From Cucumis sativus (lineage: Eukaryota; Streptophyta; Magnoliopsida; Cucurbitales; Cucurbitaceae): 64,000 nucleotides of DNA. A program made the position numbers and the translations under genes. The stretch is taken from NCBI RefSeq assembly GCF_000004075.3, contig NC_026661.2, positions 3,782,001-3,846,000 of the forward strand. Reading direction: 5' to 3'. This document shows positions 63,281 through 64,000 of this stretch, piece by piece (within the stretch, counting starts at the first letter, position 1; every line of letters begins with the position of its first letter). The notes beneath the pieces are model-generated. The model was not told the DNA's origin, ran no database searches, and was given only the letters and a program-made list of their open reading frames with translations.

Positions 63281-64000
63281 AGTTAGATGTCATTACATAT
63301 GTAAAACGATACTTTTGACCTATACAACATGTAGTTATAAGCAATGTTTAAATGGTCAATGCACTGTTTATTGGTCATTTCCACGAACATAGAAACATAT
63401 CTACAATATGAAGAGTGTAGCTATCGATCTTTAGTGATAGTTGATGAGTTTCGTTTAATTTAATTAAAATTTTTAATTAATTATTAACACATCTAATCTT
63501 AACATCCATAAAGTTCTCTTGTTAAGCTCGCCAAGGATAGTAATAAAGAGTAATTTGAATTGTTAAAATTATTTAAGAGATTTTTATTATAATAAAATTA
63601 ATATAAAATATAACGTAGTACTCCACCATAAATTTAATTATAGATACCCAAATTAAGATATATATTTGAATAAGTTTCAAATATTAAATTCATATGAATT
63701 GAATCCAATTCATATAGAATCAAACAGAGATGGATATATGCATATAATTATGTCTACATATAAATATGCATATATGAAAAACAAAGTTTTAGGCTCCACA
63801 CCACTTAAGAACATTTGCATATGTGATTCAACAACTGCTAAATGTAGAGTTTTAGTGACAATTAGCTCATCACATCATTGTAAAATACAAACAATAGGGA
63901 TTTAGAAACTTACTTTTGCATGGGAATTAATCTCTATAAGCATTTCAGAAATGAGTCGATCCAAATTTGTAGATGATGACCCACCAAACTTACAAGCCTC
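63281..64000. other. AT-rich terminal sequence, no gene seen
   Basis: No coding signal recognised. The 79-codon ORF at 63666-63905 has no family resemblance. The window ends within intergenic DNA. Confidence 0.5.

Overview
The window is plant nuclear DNA: AT-rich, with split genes, U2-type GT/AG introns, microsatellites and decayed transposons. Protein types and the dispersed TCTATCA-type repeats suggest a eudicot, most probably a cucurbit such as Cucumis; that identity is inference from memory and was not tested. I see no bacterial, viral or CRISPR component and no obviously new multi-gene system. The gene models were rebuilt by hand, and every junction was checked for GT/AG, codon phase and family alignment.

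Layout. (1) 2.2-3.4 kb: decayed LINE, minus strand. (2) 5.2-10.4 kb, plus: four-exon class III peroxidase (PER43 type) with a 4.06-kb last intron. (3) 12.2-24.4 kb, minus: tandem array of NADPH-dependent alkenal/enone double-bond reductase genes, made of three intact five-exon copies (344 aa each) and one internally deleted pseudogene at the 3' end of the array. (4) 28.1-29.05 kb, minus: RZ-1A-type glycine-rich RNA-binding protein (RRM plus CCHC zinc knuckle). (5) 30.3-34.5 kb, minus: seven-exon GH3 beta-D-xylosidase (BXL3/BXL4 type). (6) 34.6-47.0 kb: about 12.4 kb with repeats but no supportable gene. (7) 47.06-50.40 kb, minus: six-exon laccase of the LAC14/15 type, with Met at the predicted axial position of the type 1 copper. 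(8) 53.57-61.40 kb, plus: sixteen-exon NOL10/Enp2-like nucleolar WD40 protein. (9) 62.76-63.3 kb: a second LINE 3' end, minus strand.

The genes are independent eukaryotic loci, not a pathway cluster. Three (peroxidase, beta-xylosidase, laccase) make secreted cell-wall or apoplast enzymes; the reductases detoxify reactive carbonyls or reduce phenylpropanoid enones; the other two act in RNA biology. The most informative observations are the reductase tandem duplication, a MITE present in only one reductase copy with a 9-bp target duplication (so probably inserted after duplication), a duplicated 3' splice-site region in a NOL10 intron, and the laccase axial Met.
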